A DNA stretch of 64,000 bases from an uncultured Oscillospiraceae bacterium (GCA_947629795.1 CANRFC010000004.1:58563-122562); one strand, 5' to 3'; counted from the first letter of the stretch, positions 34,568-44,877 are shown. The notes: a model not told the origin generated them from the sequence alone. Numbers and translations: made by a program.

Positions 34568-35068
34568 TTAACCGACGATCTCTTCCACGCTCTTGCCCCG
34601 GGTCCGGGCCACCTCTTCGGGGGTCCGCAGGGACTTCAGGCCCTCAAAGGTGGCGGAGACCACGTTCTGGGGGTTGTTGGAGCGCAGGCACTTGGCCCGG
34701 ATGTCCCGGATGCCGGCAGCCTCCATCACGGCACGCACCGGACCGCCGGCAATGATGCCGGTACCGGGGGCAGCGGGCTTGAGCATGACCTTGCCCGCGC
34801 CGAACACGCCGATGACCTCGTGAGGAATGGTGGTGCCGGAGACGGACACGTGGACCATATTCTTCTTGGCATCCTCGATGCCCTTGCGGATAGCCTCAGG
34901 GACCTCGGCGGCCTTGCCGGTGCCGAAGCCCACATTCCCCTTCTCATCGCCCACCACCATCAGGGCGGCGAACTTCATGACACGGCCGCCCTTGACGGTC
35001 TTGGACACGCGGTTCAGGGAAACGAGCTTCTCGCTGTACTCGCTCTGCTCTTTTTCAAATCTGGGCAT
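34568..35068 (-). CDS. rpsE: 30S ribosomal protein S5
   Basis: 166-aa S5 involved in decoding fidelity. The N-terminal double-stranded RNA-binding domain includes [20 protein letters not shown] and the C-terminal domain [19 protein letters not shown]. It lies between L18 and L30. Confidence 0.99.
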   Translation of the reverse strand: MPRFEKEQSEYSEKLVSLNRVSKTVKGGRVMKFAALMVVGDEKGNVGFGTGKAAEVPEAIRKGIEDAKKNMVHVSVSGTTIPHEVIGVFGAGKVMLKPAAPGTGIIAGGPVRAVMEAAGIRDIRAKCLRSNNPQNVVSATFEGLKSLRTPEEVARTRGKSVEEIVG

Positions 35069-35088
35069 AGTTTCGTTTCCTCCTCCCG

Positions 35089-35448
35089 TTAAAATTCCAG
35101 GCCGCCCTCGCGGGCGCCCTCAGCCAGGGCCGCCACGCGGCCATGATAGACATAGCCGCCCCGGTCGAACACCACGGTGGTGATCCCGGCGGCCTTGGCC
35201 TTCTCGGCCAGAGCCTGGCCGACCTTCTTGGCTCCCTCGCAGTTGGCGCCAGAGCCCTCAAAGGACTTCTCGAGAGAGGAAGCGGAGACCAGGGTCTTGC
35301 CCGCGATATCGTCGATGATCTGGGCGTAGATATTGGTCTCGCTGCGGAACACGTTCAGGCGGGGGCACTCCGGCGTGCCGGAGATCTTGCCGCGCACGCG
35401 CTTGTGGCGCTTAAGCCGCTGGGCGTTGGTATCGGGTCTCTTGATCAT
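35089..35448 (-). CDS. rplR: 50S ribosomal protein L18
   Basis: 119-aa L18, a 5S rRNA-binding protein. [20 protein letters not shown] and [20 protein letters not shown] are the family hallmarks. It precedes rpsE and follows rplF in the standard order. Confidence 0.99.
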   Translation of the reverse strand: MIKRPDTNAQRLKRHKRVRGKISGTPECPRLNVFRSETNIYAQIIDDIAGKTLVSASSLEKSFEGSGANCEGAKKVGQALAEKAKAAGITTVVFDRGGYVYHGRVAALAEGAREGGLEF

Positions 35449-35462
35449 ATTGGCACACCTCC

Positions 35463-36011
35463 TTATTTCTTCTTGGCGCCGGTCTTGCCTTCCTTGCGGC
35501 GGATGACTTCATCGGCGTACTTGATGCCCTTGCCCTTGTAGGGCTCGGGGGGACGCTTCTCACGGACTTCAGCGGCGAACTGGCCCACCTTCTGCTTGTC
35601 GGGGCCGTGGATGACGATGTGGTTGGGGTCGGGCACGTCGATGGTGATGCCGTCGGTCTCCTCCACGATCACCTGATGGGAGAAGCCCAGGTTCATCACC
35701 AGCTTCTTGCCGTCCTTGGCCACACGGTAACCAACGCCGTTGACCTCCAGCTCCTTCTTGAACTCGTCGGTGACGCCCACCACCATGTTGTGGAGGAGAG
35801 TCCGGGTCAGCCCGTGGAGGCTGCGGTTCTCCTTGGTGTCGTCGGGACGCTTCACGTGGAGCTCGGCGCCCTCCTGCTCAATGGTCATCTTGGGGCTGAG
35901 CTGGGCGGTGAGGGTGCCCTTGGGGCCCTTCACGGTGACCAGGTTGCCCGCCTCGATCTTCACGTCCACGCCGGCGGGGACAGAGATCGGCATTCTACCA
36001 ATTCTTGACAT
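35463..36011 (-). CDS. rplF: 50S ribosomal protein L6
   Basis: 182-aa L6 with two duplicated domains, beginning [18 protein letters not shown] and ending with the typical [20 protein letters not shown] and a lysine-rich tail. It binds near the sarcin-ricin loop where elongation factors dock. Confidence 0.99.
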   Translation of the reverse strand: MSRIGRMPISVPAGVDVKIEAGNLVTVKGPKGTLTAQLSPKMTIEQEGAELHVKRPDDTKENRSLHGLTRTLLHNMVVGVTDEFKKELEVNGVGYRVAKDGKKLVMNLGFSHQVIVEETDGITIDVPDPNHIVIHGPDKQKVGQFAAEVREKRPPEPYKGKGIKYADEVIRRKEGKTGAKKK

Positions 36012-36026
36012 TCTCTATTCCCCTCC

Positions 36027-36428
36027 TTACCACACGAAGGCCAGGACTTCGCCGCCGACGTGGGCCTCGCGGGCCTTCTTGTCGGTCATGACGCCCTTGC
36101 TCGTGGAGACGATGGCGATGCCCAGGCCCTTGATGACCCGGGGCAGCTCGTCGGCGCCGGCATACATCCGCAGGCCGGGCTTGGACACCCGGCGCAGGCC
36201 GGTGATGACCTTTTCCTTGTTGGGCTGGTTGTACTTCAGAGTGATGCGGATCACGCCCTGGGTGCCGTCGTCGATGAGCTGATAGTTCTTGATATAGCCC
36301 TCATCCAGCAGGATCTGCGCGATGGACTTCTTCATGTTGGACGCGGGGACATCGACGGTGTCATGCTTGGCGTTGTTCGCGTTGCGGATACGGGTGAGCA
36401 TATCCGCGATGGGATCGGTGATGTGCAT
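36027..36428 (-). CDS. rpsH: 30S ribosomal protein S8
   Basis: 133-aa S8, a central 16S rRNA-binding protein. [20 protein letters not shown] at the start and [20 protein letters not shown] near the end are characteristic. In some bacteria S8 represses the spc operon at the level of translation. Confidence 0.99.
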   Translation of the reverse strand: MHITDPIADMLTRIRNANNAKHDTVDVPASNMKKSIAQILLDEGYIKNYQLIDDGTQGVIRITLKYNQPNKEKVITGLRRVSKPGLRMYAGADELPRVIKGLGIAIVSTSKGVMTDKKAREAHVGGEVLAFVW

Positions 36429-36560
36429 ACGTTTTACCTCCTTTTCGAGTTACAGACGGTTTTGCGCCTGTTCAGCGGAAGGTCTCGGAGTTAGGTTAGG
36501 CTCCGACCTTTTCCACTGGCCGGGGTTATCTCAAATAACCGGCCAAAAGACGGGCTGGTT

Positions 36561-36746
36561 TTACCAGCTCGCCTTTTTGACGCCGGGAATTTGACCTTTG
36601 TAGGCCAGCTCGCGGAAGCAGATACGGCAAACGCCGTAGTCCCGCAGGTAGGCGTGGGGACGGCCGCAGAGCTTGCAGCGGTTGTAGCGGCGGGAAGAGA
36701 ACTTGGGCGTCCGCTGCTGCTTGAGGATCATAGACTTCTTAGCCAT
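36561..36746 (-). CDS. rpsZ: 30S ribosomal protein S14, type Z
   Basis: 61-aa short S14 with the zinc ribbon [20 protein letters not shown], two CxxC pairs. The zinc form, and no zinc-free paralogue in the operon, fits Firmicutes. It lies between L5 and S8; a 132-base spacer separates it from rpsH. Confidence 0.98.
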   Translation of the reverse strand: MAKKSMILKQQRTPKFSSRRYNRCKLCGRPHAYLRDYGVCRICFRELAYKGQIPGVKKASW

Positions 36747-36761
36747 AGTTTTCTCCCTCCT

Positions 36762-37373
36762 TTACGCCTGAGCCGCGAAGGGCGCGCCGATGAGCGTCAG
36801 CAGCTCCCGGGCCTCCTCGTCGGTCTCGGCGGTGGTGCAGATGACCACGTCCATGCCCCGGATCTTGTCGATCTTGTCGTACTCGATCTCAGGGAAGATC
36901 AGCTGCTCCTTGATGCCCAGAGCGTAGTTGCCCCGGCCGTCGAAGGAGTTGGGGTTGATGCCCCGGAAGTCACGGACACGGGGCAGGGCCACGTTAAAGA
37001 GGCGGTCCAGGAACTCCCACATCCGGTCGCCCCGGAGGGTGACCTTGGCGCCGATGGGCATCTCCTCACGGAGCTTGAAGTTGGCCACGCTCTTCTTGGC
37101 CTTGGTGATGATGGCCTTCTGGCCGGTGATCTTGGTCAGGTCGCCGACAACGGCCTCCAGCACCTTGGAGTTGTCCCGGGCCTCGCCGCAGCCGCAGTTG
37201 ACCACGATCTTGTGGAGGCGGGGGATCTGCATGGTGGACTTATAGCCGAACTTCTGCATCAGAGCAGGAGCGACCTCGGCGGCATACTTGCCCTTCAGGT
37301 TGGGCACGTACTTCTCGGTCTCCACGACCGCAGCTTCTTTCTTCTCAGCCATTTGTCTCTCCTCCTCTCTCAA
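36762..37373 (-). CDS. rplE: 50S ribosomal protein L5
   Basis: 203-aa L5 that carries 5S rRNA into the large subunit and contacts P-site t[20 protein letters not shown] and [20 protein letters not shown] are the conserved blocks. A 20-residue charged N-terminal extension ([20 protein letters not shown]) precedes them. Its start overlaps the end of rplX by four bases; a start at the internal Met of RQMAEKK is possible. Confidence 0.98.
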   Translation of the reverse strand: MREEERQMAEKKEAAVVETEKYVPNLKGKYAAEVAPALMQKFGYKSTMQIPRLHKIVVNCGCGEARDNSKVLEAVVGDLTKITGQKAIITKAKKSVANFKLREEMPIGAKVTLRGDRMWEFLDRLFNVALPRVRDFRGINPNSFDGRGNYALGIKEQLIFPEIEYDKIDKIRGMDVVICTTAETDEEARELLTLIGAPFAAQA

Positions 37374-37684
37374 ATCTCAGCGCCGCACTTCTTGCACACG
37401 CGCACGCGCTTGTCGCCGCTGACCTTGCTGGCGGGACGGGTGGGCTTGCCGCACTTGGGGCACACCCGCATCACCTTGCAGGCGTAGATGGGAGCTTCCT
37501 TCTTCAGGATGCCGCCCTCCTCGCCCTGCTTGCGGGGCTTCTGGTGCTTGGTAGCCACGTTGACCTTCTCAACGATGACCTTCTTCTCCTCGGGCATGAC
37601 CGAGAGGACCGTGCCCTGCTTGCCCTTGTCCTTGCCGGACAGGACGACCACAGTGTCGCCCTTCTTGATGCTCAAACTATTCAT
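37370..37684 (-). CDS. rplX: 50S ribosomal protein L24
   Basis: 104-aa L24, an assembly initiator. The KOW motif is [20 protein letters not shown] and the C-terminal part has a zinc-ribbon-like pair, [11 protein letters not shown] and VCKKCGAEI. It follows rplN and overlaps rplE. Confidence 0.98.
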   Translation of the reverse strand: MNSLSIKKGDTVVVLSGKDKGKQGTVLSVMPEEKKVIVEKVNVATKHQKPRKQGEEGGILKKEAPIYACKVMRVCPKCGKPTRPASKVSGDKRVRVCKKCGAEI

Positions 37685-37700
37685 GTCTTCTCCTACCCCC

Positions 37701-38069
37701 TTACAGCACTTCGGGAGCCAGGGACAGGATCTTCATATAATCCTTGTCGCGCAGCTCGCGGGCCACGGGCCCAAAGATACGGGTGCCCCTGGGGTTCTTG
37801 TCGTCCTTGATGAGCACGGCGGCGTTCTCGTCAAAGCGGACGTAGCTGCCGTCGGGACGGTGGATGCCCTTGGCGGTACGGACGATGACGGCCTTGACCA
37901 CCTCGCCCTTCTTCACGGTGCCGCCGGGCTGGGCCTTGCGGACGGAGGCGACGACCACGTCGCCGATGTTGCCGAACTTACGGCCGGAGCCGCCCAGGAC
38001 CCGGATGGTCTTGATCTCCTTGGCGCCGGTATTGTCGGCCACCTTCAGATAGCTTTCCTGCTGAATCAT
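37701..38069 (-). CDS. rplN: 50S ribosomal protein L14
   Basis: 122-aa L14 beginning [18 protein letters not shown] and containing the signature [20 protein letters not shown]. It forms an intersubunit bridge with 16S rRNA and L19. Confidence 0.99.
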   Translation of the reverse strand: MIQQESYLKVADNTGAKEIKTIRVLGGSGRKFGNIGDVVVASVRKAQPGGTVKKGEVVKAVIVRTAKGIHRPDGSYVRFDENAAVLIKDDKNPRGTRIFGPVARELRDKDYMKILSLAPEVL

Positions 38070-38081
38070 ATCGGCACCTCC

Positions 38082-38345
38082 TTATTTCGCCTTTTCGATG
38101 ATCTCGACCACGCGCCAGCGCTTGTCCTTGGACAGGGGGCGGGTCTCCATCACGCGGACGCGGTCACCCACGCCGCACTCGTTCTTCTCGTCGTGGGCCT
38201 TGAGCTTGTAGGTCCGCTTGACGATCTTCTTGTACAGGGGGTGAGCCACACGGTCGGCGATGGCCACCACAACGGTCTTGTCCATCTTATCGGAGACCAC
38301 CATGCCGACTCTGGTCTTGCGGGAAGAAGTACGCTTCTCTTCCAT
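38082..38345 (-). CDS. rpsQ: 30S ribosomal protein S17
   Basis: 87-aa S17, an OB-fold primary 16S rRNA binder. [18 protein letters not shown] and [19 protein letters not shown] are typical. It lies between L29 and L14. Confidence 0.99.
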   Translation of the reverse strand: MEEKRTSSRKTRVGMVVSDKMDKTVVVAIADRVAHPLYKKIVKRTYKLKAHDEKNECGVGDRVRVMETRPLSKDKRWRVVEIIEKAK

Positions 38346-38359
38346 TTTTTACTCCTCCT

Positions 38360-38563
38360 TTATCGGCCCGCGAGCTCGTTCTCGCGGATGATGGTCTTGA
38401 CCCGGGCGATATCCCGCTTGACCTGAGCGATCTTCACCGGGTTGTCCAGCTGGTTGGTCGCGTGCTGAAGACGGAGCTGGAACAGGTCCTTCTTCAGGTC
38501 GCCCAGCTTGGTCTCCAGCTCGGCGGCGCTCATTTTACGGACGTCATTCGCTTTCATCTTCAT
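38360..38563 (-). CDS. rpmC: 50S ribosomal protein L29
   Basis: 67-aa helical hairpin protein at the polypeptide tunnel exit. [20 protein letters not shown] and [12 protein letters not shown] are recognisable L29 segments. It overlaps the end of rplP by four bases. Confidence 0.98.
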   Translation of the reverse strand: MKMKANDVRKMSAAELETKLGDLKKDLFQLRLQHATNQLDNPVKIAQVKRDIARVKTIIRENELAGR

Positions 38564-38997
38564 TCACCACCATTCTCGGTCACGGCAGCGTCTTCACGCT
38601 TGACGATCTTACACTTCACAGGCAGCTTGTGGCTGGCCAGACGGAGGGCCTCCTTGGCCACATCCTCGCTGACGCCGCCGATCTCGAACATCACGCGGTC
38701 AGGCTTGACCACAGCGATCCAGTGATCGGGGGCGCCCTTGCCGGAACCCATACGGGTACCCAGGGCCTTGCTGGTCACGGGCTTGTCGGGAAACAGCTTG
38801 ATCCAGACCTTACCGCCACGCTTGGTGTAACGGGTCATGGCCACACGGGCGGCCTCGATCTGGTTGGAGGTGATCCAGGCCGGCTCCAGGGACTGAAGGC
38901 CCCAATCGCCGTAGGCCACCTTGTTGCCCCGCATGGCGCGGCCGGTCATCCGGCCACGATGGACGCGGCGGTACTTGGTTCTCTTAGGCAGCAGCAT
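38560..38997 (-). CDS. rplP: 50S ribosomal protein L16
   Basis: 145-aa L16 near the A-site tRNA elbow. [20 protein letters not shown] at the start and [20 protein letters not shown] in the middle are invariant. Its start shares one base with the rpsC stop. Confidence 0.99.
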   Translation of the reverse strand: MLLPKRTKYRRVHRGRMTGRAMRGNKVAYGDWGLQSLEPAWITSNQIEAARVAMTRYTKRGGKVWIKLFPDKPVTSKALGTRMGSGKGAPDHWIAVVKPDRVMFEIGGVSEDVAKEALRLASHKLPVKCKIVKREDAAVTENGGE

Positions 38998-39875
38998 TAC
39001 TCCTGGCCTCCTTCCTCAGTAGCAGGTGCCTCAGCCTCGGGGGCGGGGGCGGGCTTGGGAGCCGGACGGCTCGCGATGCGGTTAAAGGTCGGGCCGCTCT
39101 GACGGCGGTCCCCATCCCGGCGGAAGCCGCCGCCACGGCGGTCGCCGCTCCCGCGGCGGTCCCCATCCCGGCGATCCCGGCGGGGCCGGTCGGGCCGCTC
39201 CTTGAAGTTCTTGGTGTCCAGAGTCCGGGGGGTGGTCCGCAGAGTCTGGGTCAGGATCTCTCCCTTGTAGATCCACACCTTCACGCCGATGCGGCCGTAG
39301 GTGGTGTGGGCCTCGGTAAAGCCGTAGTCGATGTCGGCCCGGAGCGTCTGCAGGGGGATGGTGCCGTCGTGGTAGTGCTCCACACCGGCGATCTCACGGC
39401 CGCCGAGACGGCCGGAGCAGGTGACCTTGATACCCAGGGCGCCGCCCCGCATGGCGCGGCCCATGGCGTTCTTCATGGCCCGGCGGTAGCCGACGCGCTG
39501 CTCCAGCTGCTGAGCGATGTTCTCAGCCACCAGCAGAGCGTTGGTGTCGGGGTTCTTGACCTCGATGATGTTCAGAGCGGTGGGCTTGCCGATCATCTTC
39601 TCCACCTGCAGGCGGATGCGCTCGATCTCCGCGCCGCCCTTGCCGATGACCACGCCGGGCTTGGCGCAGTGCAGGAAGATGGTGACCTTGCCGTTGGTCC
39701 GCTCGATCTCGATCTGGGGGATCCCGGCGGAGTAGAGGGTCTTCTTCAGATACTTGCGGATCTTCTGATCCTCCACCAGCAGGTCGCCCACCTGCTCGTT
39801 CTTGGCATACCAGCGGGAATCCCAGTCCTTGATGACGCCCACGCGGAGGCCATGCGGATTCACTTTCTGTCCCAT
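38997..39875 (-). CDS. rpsC: 30S ribosomal protein S3 with long Arg/Asp/Gly-rich tail
   Basis: 292-aa S3, about 70 residues longer than usual. The normal part has the KH domain with [20 protein letters not shown] and the C-terminal domain with [20 protein letters not shown]. The extra tail runs through [20 protein letters not shown] to a Pro/Ala/Glu-rich end. S3 forms part of the mRNA entry and helicase site. The tail is low-complexity and probably lineage-specific. Confidence 0.98.
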   Translation of the reverse strand: MGQKVNPHGLRVGVIKDWDSRWYAKNEQVGDLLVEDQKIRKYLKKTLYSAGIPQIEIERTNGKVTIFLHCAKPGVVIGKGGAEIERIRLQVEKMIGKPTALNIIEVKNPDTNALLVAENIAQQLEQRVGYRRAMKNAMGRAMRGGALGIKVTCSGRLGGREIAGVEHYHDGTIPLQTLRADIDYGFTEAHTTYGRIGVKVWIYKGEILTQTLRTTPRTLDTKNFKERPDRPRRDRRDGDRRGSGDRRGGGFRRDGDRRQSGPTFNRIASRPAPKPAPAPEAEAPATEEGGQE

Positions 39876-39876
39876 A

Positions 39877-40218
39877 TTACTTGGCCTCCTTTTCTGCCAC
39901 CGCGACGGTGATGTGAGAAGTGCGCTTGTTGATCCGGAACCCTCTGCCCCGGGCCCGGGGCCGCATCCTCTTGATGATGGGGCCGGGGGTGGCGAAGGTG
40001 GCGGAGACGAACAGCTTCTCGGGATCCATGTGGTGGTTGTTCTCGGCGTTGGCCGCGGCCGACTTGAGCAGCTTGAGCAGCAGCTCGGAGGCGGCCTTGG
40101 GGGTGGTCATCAGGATGGCGGTGGCCTGCGCCACGCTCTTGCCCCGGATCAGGTCGCAGACCACGTTGACCTTGCGGGGGGAGATACGGGCGTATCTCAA
40201 AACAGCTTTCGCTTCCAT
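39877..40218 (-). CDS. rplV: 50S ribosomal protein L22
   Basis: 113-aa L22 whose long hairpin lines the exit tunnel. [19 protein letters not shown] and the loop [19 protein letters not shown] identify it. It precedes rpsC by one base. Confidence 0.99.
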   Translation of the reverse strand: MEAKAVLRYARISPRKVNVVCDLIRGKSVAQATAILMTTPKAASELLLKLLKSAAANAENNHHMDPEKLFVSATFATPGPIIKRMRPRARGRGFRINKRTSHITVAVAEKEAK

Positions 40219-40233
40219 ATTCTCTCTCCTCCC

Positions 40234-40506
40234 TTACTGCCCGGTCTTGGTGCCCGAGTGACCCTTGAAGGTCCGGGTGGGGGCGAACTCGCCCAGCTTG
40301 TGGCCCACCATATCCTCGGTGACATACACGGGCACGTGCTTGCGGCCGTCATGGACGGCGAAGGTGTGGCCCACGAAGGAGGGGAAGATGGTGGAGGCGC
40401 GGCTCCAGGTCTTCAGGACCTTCTTCTCGTTCTTGGCGTTGAGCTCGTCCACGCGCTTGAGAAGCTCAGGAGCGCAAAACGGGCCTTTCTTAATGCTTCT
40501 GGACAT
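40234..40506 (-). CDS. rpsS: 30S ribosomal protein S19
   Basis: 90-aa S19 of the small subunit head. [18 protein letters not shown] and [20 protein letters not shown] are diagnostic. It lies between L2 and L22. Confidence 0.99.
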   Translation of the reverse strand: MSRSIKKGPFCAPELLKRVDELNAKNEKKVLKTWSRASTIFPSFVGHTFAVHDGRKHVPVYVTEDMVGHKLGEFAPTRTFKGHSGTKTGQ

Positions 40507-40521
40507 GTTTTACTCTCCTCC

Positions 40522-41355
40522 TTACTTCGCGTTGCGGTGCTTGACGATGAACTTCTCAGTGCGGTTCTTGCCCTTGCGGGTCTTGTAACCCATGGCGGGC
40601 TTGCCCCAGGGAGTCACCGGGCCGGGCCGGCCGACGGGGCTCTTGCCCTCGCCGCCGCCGTGGGGGTGGTCGTTGGGGTTCATGACCGAGCCGCGCACGG
40701 TGGGCCGCCAGCCCATGTGGCGCTTCCGGCCGGCCTTGCCCAGCTGGATGTTCTCGTGGTCGGTATTGCCCACCTGGCCGATGGTGGCGTAGCACTCCAG
40801 GCGGATGTAGCGCATCTCGCCGGAGGGCAGACGGACCTGGGCCATGCCGTTCTCCTTGGCCATGAGCTGGGCAGCCACGCCGGCGGACCGGACCAGCTGC
40901 GCACCCTTGCCGGGATAGAGCTCGATGTTGTGGATGATGGTGCCCACGGGGATCTCGCTGATGGGCAGGGCGTTGCCGGGCAGGATGTCGGAGCCCGGGC
41001 CGGTCATGATGATGTGCCCGGCCTTCAGGCCCACGGGAGCCAGGATATACCGGCGCTCGCCGTCCTCGTACTCGATGAGGGCGATGTTGGCGGAGCGGTT
41101 GGGGTCATACTGGAGGTTGACCACCGTGGCCTTGCCGAACTTGTCCCGTTTGAAGTCCACCACGCGGTACTTCTTCTTGTTGCCGCCGCCGCGGTGGCGG
41201 ACGGTGATGCGGCCGTAGCTGTTGCGGCCGGCGTTCTTCTTCAGGTTCTCCAGAAGGCTGCGCTCGGGCTTGGCCTTCTTGTCGATGCCCTCGAAGGCGG
41301 ACACAGTCATGTGGCGCCGGGAGGGAGTTGTCGGTTTATACGTCTTGATAGCCAT
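40522..41355 (-). CDS. rplB: 50S ribosomal protein L2
   Basis: 277-aa L2, needed for subunit joining and peptidyl transfer. [18 protein letters not shown] opens the protein and [20 protein letters not shown] holds the conserved histidine region; a basic tail ends it. Confidence 0.99.
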   Translation of the reverse strand: MAIKTYKPTTPSRRHMTVSAFEGIDKKAKPERSLLENLKKNAGRNSYGRITVRHRGGGNKKKYRVVDFKRDKFGKATVVNLQYDPNRSANIALIEYEDGERRYILAPVGLKAGHIIMTGPGSDILPGNALPISEIPVGTIIHNIELYPGKGAQLVRSAGVAAQLMAKENGMAQVRLPSGEMRYIRLECYATIGQVGNTDHENIQLGKAGRKRHMGWRPTVRGSVMNPNDHPHGGGEGKSPVGRPGPVTPWGKPAMGYKTRKGKNRTEKFIVKHRNAK

Positions 41356-41371
41356 TTCTCTTCTCTCCTCC

Positions 41372-41671
41372 TTACGCCATGCCCTCGAAGAACTCGATGG
41401 ACTTGGAATCGGCGGTCAGGGTGACCATGGCCTTCTTCCAGGCGGGACGGCGGCCGGCGGGGAACCTGCCGGTGCGCTTCTCCTTGCCCATCATGTTCAG
41501 GGTGTTGACCTTGGCGACCTTCACGCCGAAGATCTCCTCCACCGCCTTGGCGATCTCGATCTTGTTGGCGTCCTTGGCCACCTCAAAGGTGTACTTCTTC
41601 AGTTCGGTCTCGGCCATGGACTGCTCGGTGATAATGGGCCGCTTGATAATGTCATAAGCCTTGGTAGCCAT
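41372..41671 (-). CDS. rplW: 50S ribosomal protein L23
   Basis: 99-aa L23 at the tunnel exit, docking site for trigger factor and [23 protein letters not shown] and [20 protein letters not shown] are typical. Its start codon shares one base with the rplD stop. Confidence 0.99.
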   Translation of the reverse strand: MATKAYDIIKRPIITEQSMAETELKKYTFEVAKDANKIEIAKAVEEIFGVKVAKVNTLNMMGKEKRTGRFPAGRRPAWKKAMVTLTADSKSIEFFEGMA

Positions 41672-42285
41672 TACGCGAACACCTCCTCGATGGTGGCCAG
41701 ATAGGGCTGGTGCACGATAAAGTAATTGGCGTTCATAATGTCATAGACATTGATGAGGGTGGGCGGGGTGGTGACCACGCCGGGAATGTTCCGGGCGGAC
41801 TTGACCACGTTGGGGCAGGGGGTGACCACCAGGGCCTTGTCGGCGCCCAGGGTATCCAGCAGCTGCTTGAAGGTCTTGGTCTTGGGGGCGTCCATCCCCA
41901 GGTCGTCCACCACGATGACCTTGCCCTCGGCGGCCTTGGCGGAGAGGGCGGACTTCAGAGCCAGCCGGCGCACCTTCTTGTTGAGGGTGTAGCGGTAGCT
42001 GCGGGGCTTGGGGGCGAACACGATGCCGCCGTGGGTCCACTGGGGAGCCCGGGTAGAGCCCTGACGGGCCCGGCCGGTGCCCTTCTGGCGCCAGGGCTTG
42101 CGCCCGCCGCCGGAGACCTCCGCACGGGTCAGGGCGCTCTGGGTGCCCTGCCGGCAGTTGGCCAGGTGGTTCTTCACCACGTCATGCATCACGCTGACAT
42201 TGGGCTCAATGCCGAAGATGGCCTTGGGAAGCTCGACCTCGCCGATCTGCTTGCCGGCCATATCATAAACGTTAGCCTTAGGCAT
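41671..42285 (-). CDS. rplD: 50S ribosomal protein L4
   Basis: 204-aa L4 with the tunnel-lining loop [20 protein letters not shown] (written here from the loop [19 protein letters not shown]) and AFNIPGV-type end segment [10 protein letters not shown]. In gamma-proteobacteria L4 represses the S10 operon through the rpsJ leader; the long leader found here makes a similar role worth testing. Confidence 0.98.
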   Translation of the reverse strand: MPKANVYDMAGKQIGEVELPKAIFGIEPNVSVMHDVVKNHLANCRQGTQSALTRAEVSGGGRKPWRQKGTGRARQGSTRAPQWTHGGIVFAPKPRSYRYTLNKKVRRLALKSALSAKAAEGKVIVVDDLGMDAPKTKTFKQLLDTLGADKALVVTPCPNVVKSARNIPGVVTTPPTLINVYDIMNANYFIVHQPYLATIEEVFA

Positions 42286-42304
42286 ATCTCACACTCTCCT
42301 TTCC

Positions 42305-43030
42305 TTAAGCGTTCCGGGCGGAAGCCTTCTGGGGATTGCGGCCGGAAGCCTTCTGCGGGTTCTTGGAGATATCGGCGGCAGCGCCCTTCTCCTTGACGTT
42401 GATGACGCTGTTGCGGACATACACCACGCTGCCCTTGGGGCCGGGGATGGCGCCCTTGACGGCGATGACGCCCAGCTCGGCGTCCACCTTGATGACGTCC
42501 AGGTTCAGCACGGTGACCTGCTCGTTGCCCATCTGGCCGGCGCCGATCTTGCCCTTGAAAATGCGGCTGGGGTCGGTGCTGGAGCCCATAGAGCCGGCGT
42601 GACGGTGGACAGGGCCGCTGCCGTGGCTCTCCTTGAGCCGGTGGGCGCCGTGGCGCTTGATGACGCCCTGGTAGCCGTGGCCCTTGCTGGTGCCGGTGAC
42701 GTCCACCCGGTCGCCCTCGGCGAACATGGTGCAGTCGATGACATCGCCCACCTCCATGTCAGCCGCCTTGTCCAGCTTGAACTCCTTGAGGACCTTCTTC
42801 AGGATCCCCTCGCCGGCCTTCTTCAGATGGCCCAGTTCAGGCTTGGTGAGCTTGCGCTCGGGCACGTCCTGGAAGCCCAGCTGAACGGCGTTGTAGCCGT
42901 CCTTCTCCACGGTCTTCTTCTGCACCACAGTGCAGGGGCCCGCCTCAATGACGGTGACCGGGATGACGTGGCCCGCCTCGTCGAAGATCTGCGTCATGCC
43001 GACCTTCTTGCCGATGATGGCCTTTTCCAT
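42305..43030 (-). CDS. rplC: 50S ribosomal protein L3 with short repeated tail
   Basis: 241-aa L3, roughly 30 residues longer than usual. [19 protein letters not shown] at the start and the loop [20 protein letters not shown] near the peptidyl-transferase centre identify it. The last residues repeat the unit NPQKAS twice ([16 protein letters not shown]), encoded by a near-exact DNA duplication. It is separated from rpsJ by a 217-base spacer that contains a palindromic repeat. Confidence 0.98.
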   Translation of the reverse strand: MEKAIIGKKVGMTQIFDEAGHVIPVTVIEAGPCTVVQKKTVEKDGYNAVQLGFQDVPERKLTKPELGHLKKAGEGILKKVLKEFKLDKAADMEVGDVIDCTMFAEGDRVDVTGTSKGHGYQGVIKRHGAHRLKESHGSGPVHRHAGSMGSSTDPSRIFKGKIGAGQMGNEQVTVLNLDVIKVDAELGVIAVKGAIPGPKGSVVYVRNSVINVKEKGAAADISKNPQKASGRNPQKASARNA

Positions 43031-43135
43031 GTGTTTTCCTCCTTAATTAAGGTTATTGGTCGGGGCGTTGCCGCCGCGACTTGACCCGCCCAACTCAAAA
43101 AGCGCCGGGCTGACGGTTCAACAAAGTTAGATGCC

Positions 43136-43239
43136 TCCGCGCTTCACTGATCGCGCGGATTTTTTCGCCAGGCAAGGCGCGCCGCCGCAGACAGTATCGG
43201 GTATACGGCAAGGCGGCGCAACGCGGCATGGCGGAAAAA
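43136..43239. repeat. palindromic intergenic repeat inside the S10 operon
   Basis: TCCGCGC at 43136-43142 pairs with GCGCGGA at 43153-43159, followed by six T on the plus strand. Beyond it an imperfect inverted repeat begins TTTTTCGCC at 43161 and ends GGCGGAAAAA at 43239, with GGCAAGGCG in both arms. It has the look of a REP-type element that has landed in the rpsJ-rplC spacer. Confidence 0.6.
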
Positions 43240-43247
43240 GACGCCGA

Positions 43248-43559
43248 TCAGAGCTTGATCTCGATGTCAACGCCGGCGGGGAGCTGCAGGTTCATCAGGG
43301 CCTCCACGGTCTTGGGGGAGGGCTTGATGACGTCGATGAGCCGCTTGTGGGTGCGGCGCTCGAACTGCTCCCGGGAATCCTTATCCTTGTGGACGGCCCG
43401 CAGGATGGTGACGACCTCCTTCTTGGTGGGAAGGGGGATGGGGCCGGAGACGGCGGCGCCGGTGCGCTTGGCGGTCTCCACGATCTTCTCCGCGCTCTGG
43501 TCGATGAGCTGGTGATCGTAGGCCTTGAGACGGATACGGATCATTTCTTTCTGTGCCAT
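43248..43559 (-). CDS. rpsJ: 30S ribosomal protein S10
   Basis: 103-aa S10, also the partner of NusB in antitermination. [19 protein letters not shown] and [20 protein letters not shown] are conserved. It is the first gene of the S10-spc-alpha operon, with TAAGGAGG upstream and a long structured leader. Confidence 0.99.
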   Translation of the reverse strand: MAQKEMIRIRLKAYDHQLIDQSAEKIVETAKRTGAAVSGPIPLPTKKEVVTILRAVHKDKDSREQFERRTHKRLIDVIKPSPKTVEALMNLQLPAGVDIEIKL

Positions 43560-43580
43560 ACTTGATTTCCTCCTTAAACA

Positions 43581-43736
43581 TACGAAGTGGCGGTTCGGTG
43601 ATTCCGCTTCGTACGGTGAGAACCTTTTCTATCCACTCTTTCGTGCGTATCACTCCACGACAGAAGAAAAACCGGCGCAGCAAGCCGGCCGGTTCCTGTC
43701 TCCGCGTGACGATATACGCGTGAACAGAGGTTCTCA
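43581..43736 (-). promoter_or_regulatory. structured mRNA leader of the S10 operon
   Basis: The leader between the start near 43827 and rpsJ can form several helices: an outer stem pairing 43728-43736 with 43617-43625 (nine perfect pairs), enclosing three hairpins (43703-43707/43716-43720, 43670-43675/43689-43694, 43641-43645/43656-43660), and a separate ten-pair hairpin 43604-43613/43581-43590 just before the ribosome binding site. This suggests translational or transcriptional autoregulation, perhaps by a ribosomal protein. Confidence 0.6.
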
Positions 43737-43833
43737 GCCGCCCGATCAAACGGACATACTCCGCGGAAGTTACCGGCTTTCGCCGCAATCTCCCGCATCA
43801 TCGCATAATGCGCCCCTTTACAGGCGCTTTGAT

Positions 43834-43862
43834 ATGATACCGCATTTCCTCCCCTAAGTCAA
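43834..43862 (-). promoter_or_regulatory. promoter of the S10-spc-alpha operon
   Basis: On the minus strand TTGACT (43862-43857), 17 bases, TATCAT (43839-43834). It leaves a leader of about 270 bases before rpsJ. Confidence 0.85.
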
Positions 43863-43980
43863 GAGGAATTTTCTCTTTTCCCGAATTTTTTTCATCCCCG
43901 GCGCGGTGGGATTTCCCAATTGCCCCCCGGGCTCTCCGGGGCCGGGATATTTGGCCCCCAGCCCCGCTGGGCATAGGCTC

Positions 43981-44838
43981 TCAGCCCTCTCCCAGGGCCT
44001 CCAGGGCGGCGGCGTGGGCCCGCTCCCGGTCCACCGGCCCGCCCACAAACCGCTCCAGGGCCAGCACCCCCTGCCACACCAGCATCCCCAGGCCGTTGGA
44101 GACGGCCAGCCCCCGCTCCCTGGAGCGCCGGAGCAGCGCCGTCTCTGCCGGGGCGTAGATCAGGTCGTACACCGCCGCCCCGGAGGGCAGGGCGTCCACA
44201 AAGGACAGGTCCTCAAATTCTCCGGCCGTCCCCGCCATGCCCAGGCTGGTGCAGTTGACCACCAGGCCGGCTTCTCCGGAAAGTTTACATAATTTATTTA
44301 TGGTAAACTCCTCCGGTGTCATGCTCTCCGGCGCAAGTTTACATAACTCTTCCGCTTTTTTTACGGTGCGGTTGCACACGGTCACCTTGGCGCCCTTCTC
44401 CGCGAGGGCCAAACACACCGCCTTGGAGGCCCCCCCGGCGCCCAAAACCACCGTGTGGAGACCTTGCAGAGACAGCCCAAATTTTTCCAGATCCTGCAAA
44501 AAGCCCGGTCCGTCGGTATTCGCTCCGTAATATTTCCCATCTCTGATACTGACAGTATTCACCGCGCCGCACTGCCGGGCGAAGGGCTCCACCTCGTCCA
44601 TCAGGGGCAGCAGCTCCTCCTTGAAGGGCATGGTGGCATTGAACCCGGCATACCCGCAAACCCTTGCGGCAGTAAGCCATTGGGCCCCCTCTCCCCGCTT
44701 CACCGGCTGGCAGAGATACACGAGATCCAGCCCCAGGGCCCGGATCATGGCGTTCTGGATCAGGGGGGACTTGGAGTGGAGCACCGGGTCCCCGATGACG
44801 CACAGCTTTCTGGTTGTATTTTTTATGTCAACTATCAT
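43981..44838 (-). CDS. aroE: shikimate dehydrogenase (NADP+)
   Basis: 285-aa enzyme reducing 3-dehydroshikimate to shikimate. The N-terminal domain has the shikimate-binding VIGDPVLHSKSPLIQNAMI and GFNATMPFKEELLP with the catalytic lysine; the NADP loop is VVLGAGGASKAVCLALAEKG, then VCNRT. It is the last aro gene of the series. Two LCKL peptides in it are encoded by the identical AT-rich string TTATGTAAACTT, unlike the GC-rich codons around them. Confidence 0.96.
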   Translation of the reverse strand: MIVDIKNTTRKLCVIGDPVLHSKSPLIQNAMIRALGLDLVYLCQPVKRGEGAQWLTAARVCGYAGFNATMPFKEELLPLMDEVEPFARQCGAVNTVSIRDGKYYGANTDGPGFLQDLEKFGLSLQGLHTVVLGAGGASKAVCLALAEKGAKVTVCNRTVKKAEELCKLAPESMTPEEFTINKLCKLSGEAGLVVNCTSLGMAGTAGEFEDLSFVDALPSGAAVYDLIYAPAETALLRRSRERGLAVSNGLGMLVWQGVLALERFVGGPVDRERAHAAALEALGEG

Positions 44839-44877
44839 ATCGTCATCCCCTTTATTGATAAGGGCCCATTTGTCCGG

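Noticed and set aside
43136..43165. Functional terminator on the plus strand within the S10 operon
   Set aside because: No plus-strand gene runs into it; it is better explained as part of the palindromic repeat.
44281..44310. Complete dif site in aroE (inverted AGTTTAC arms around ATAAATAA)
   Set aside because: The second arm has an extra base and does not match a XerC half-site, and the sequence lies in the coding region of aroE; only the XerD-like half is credible.
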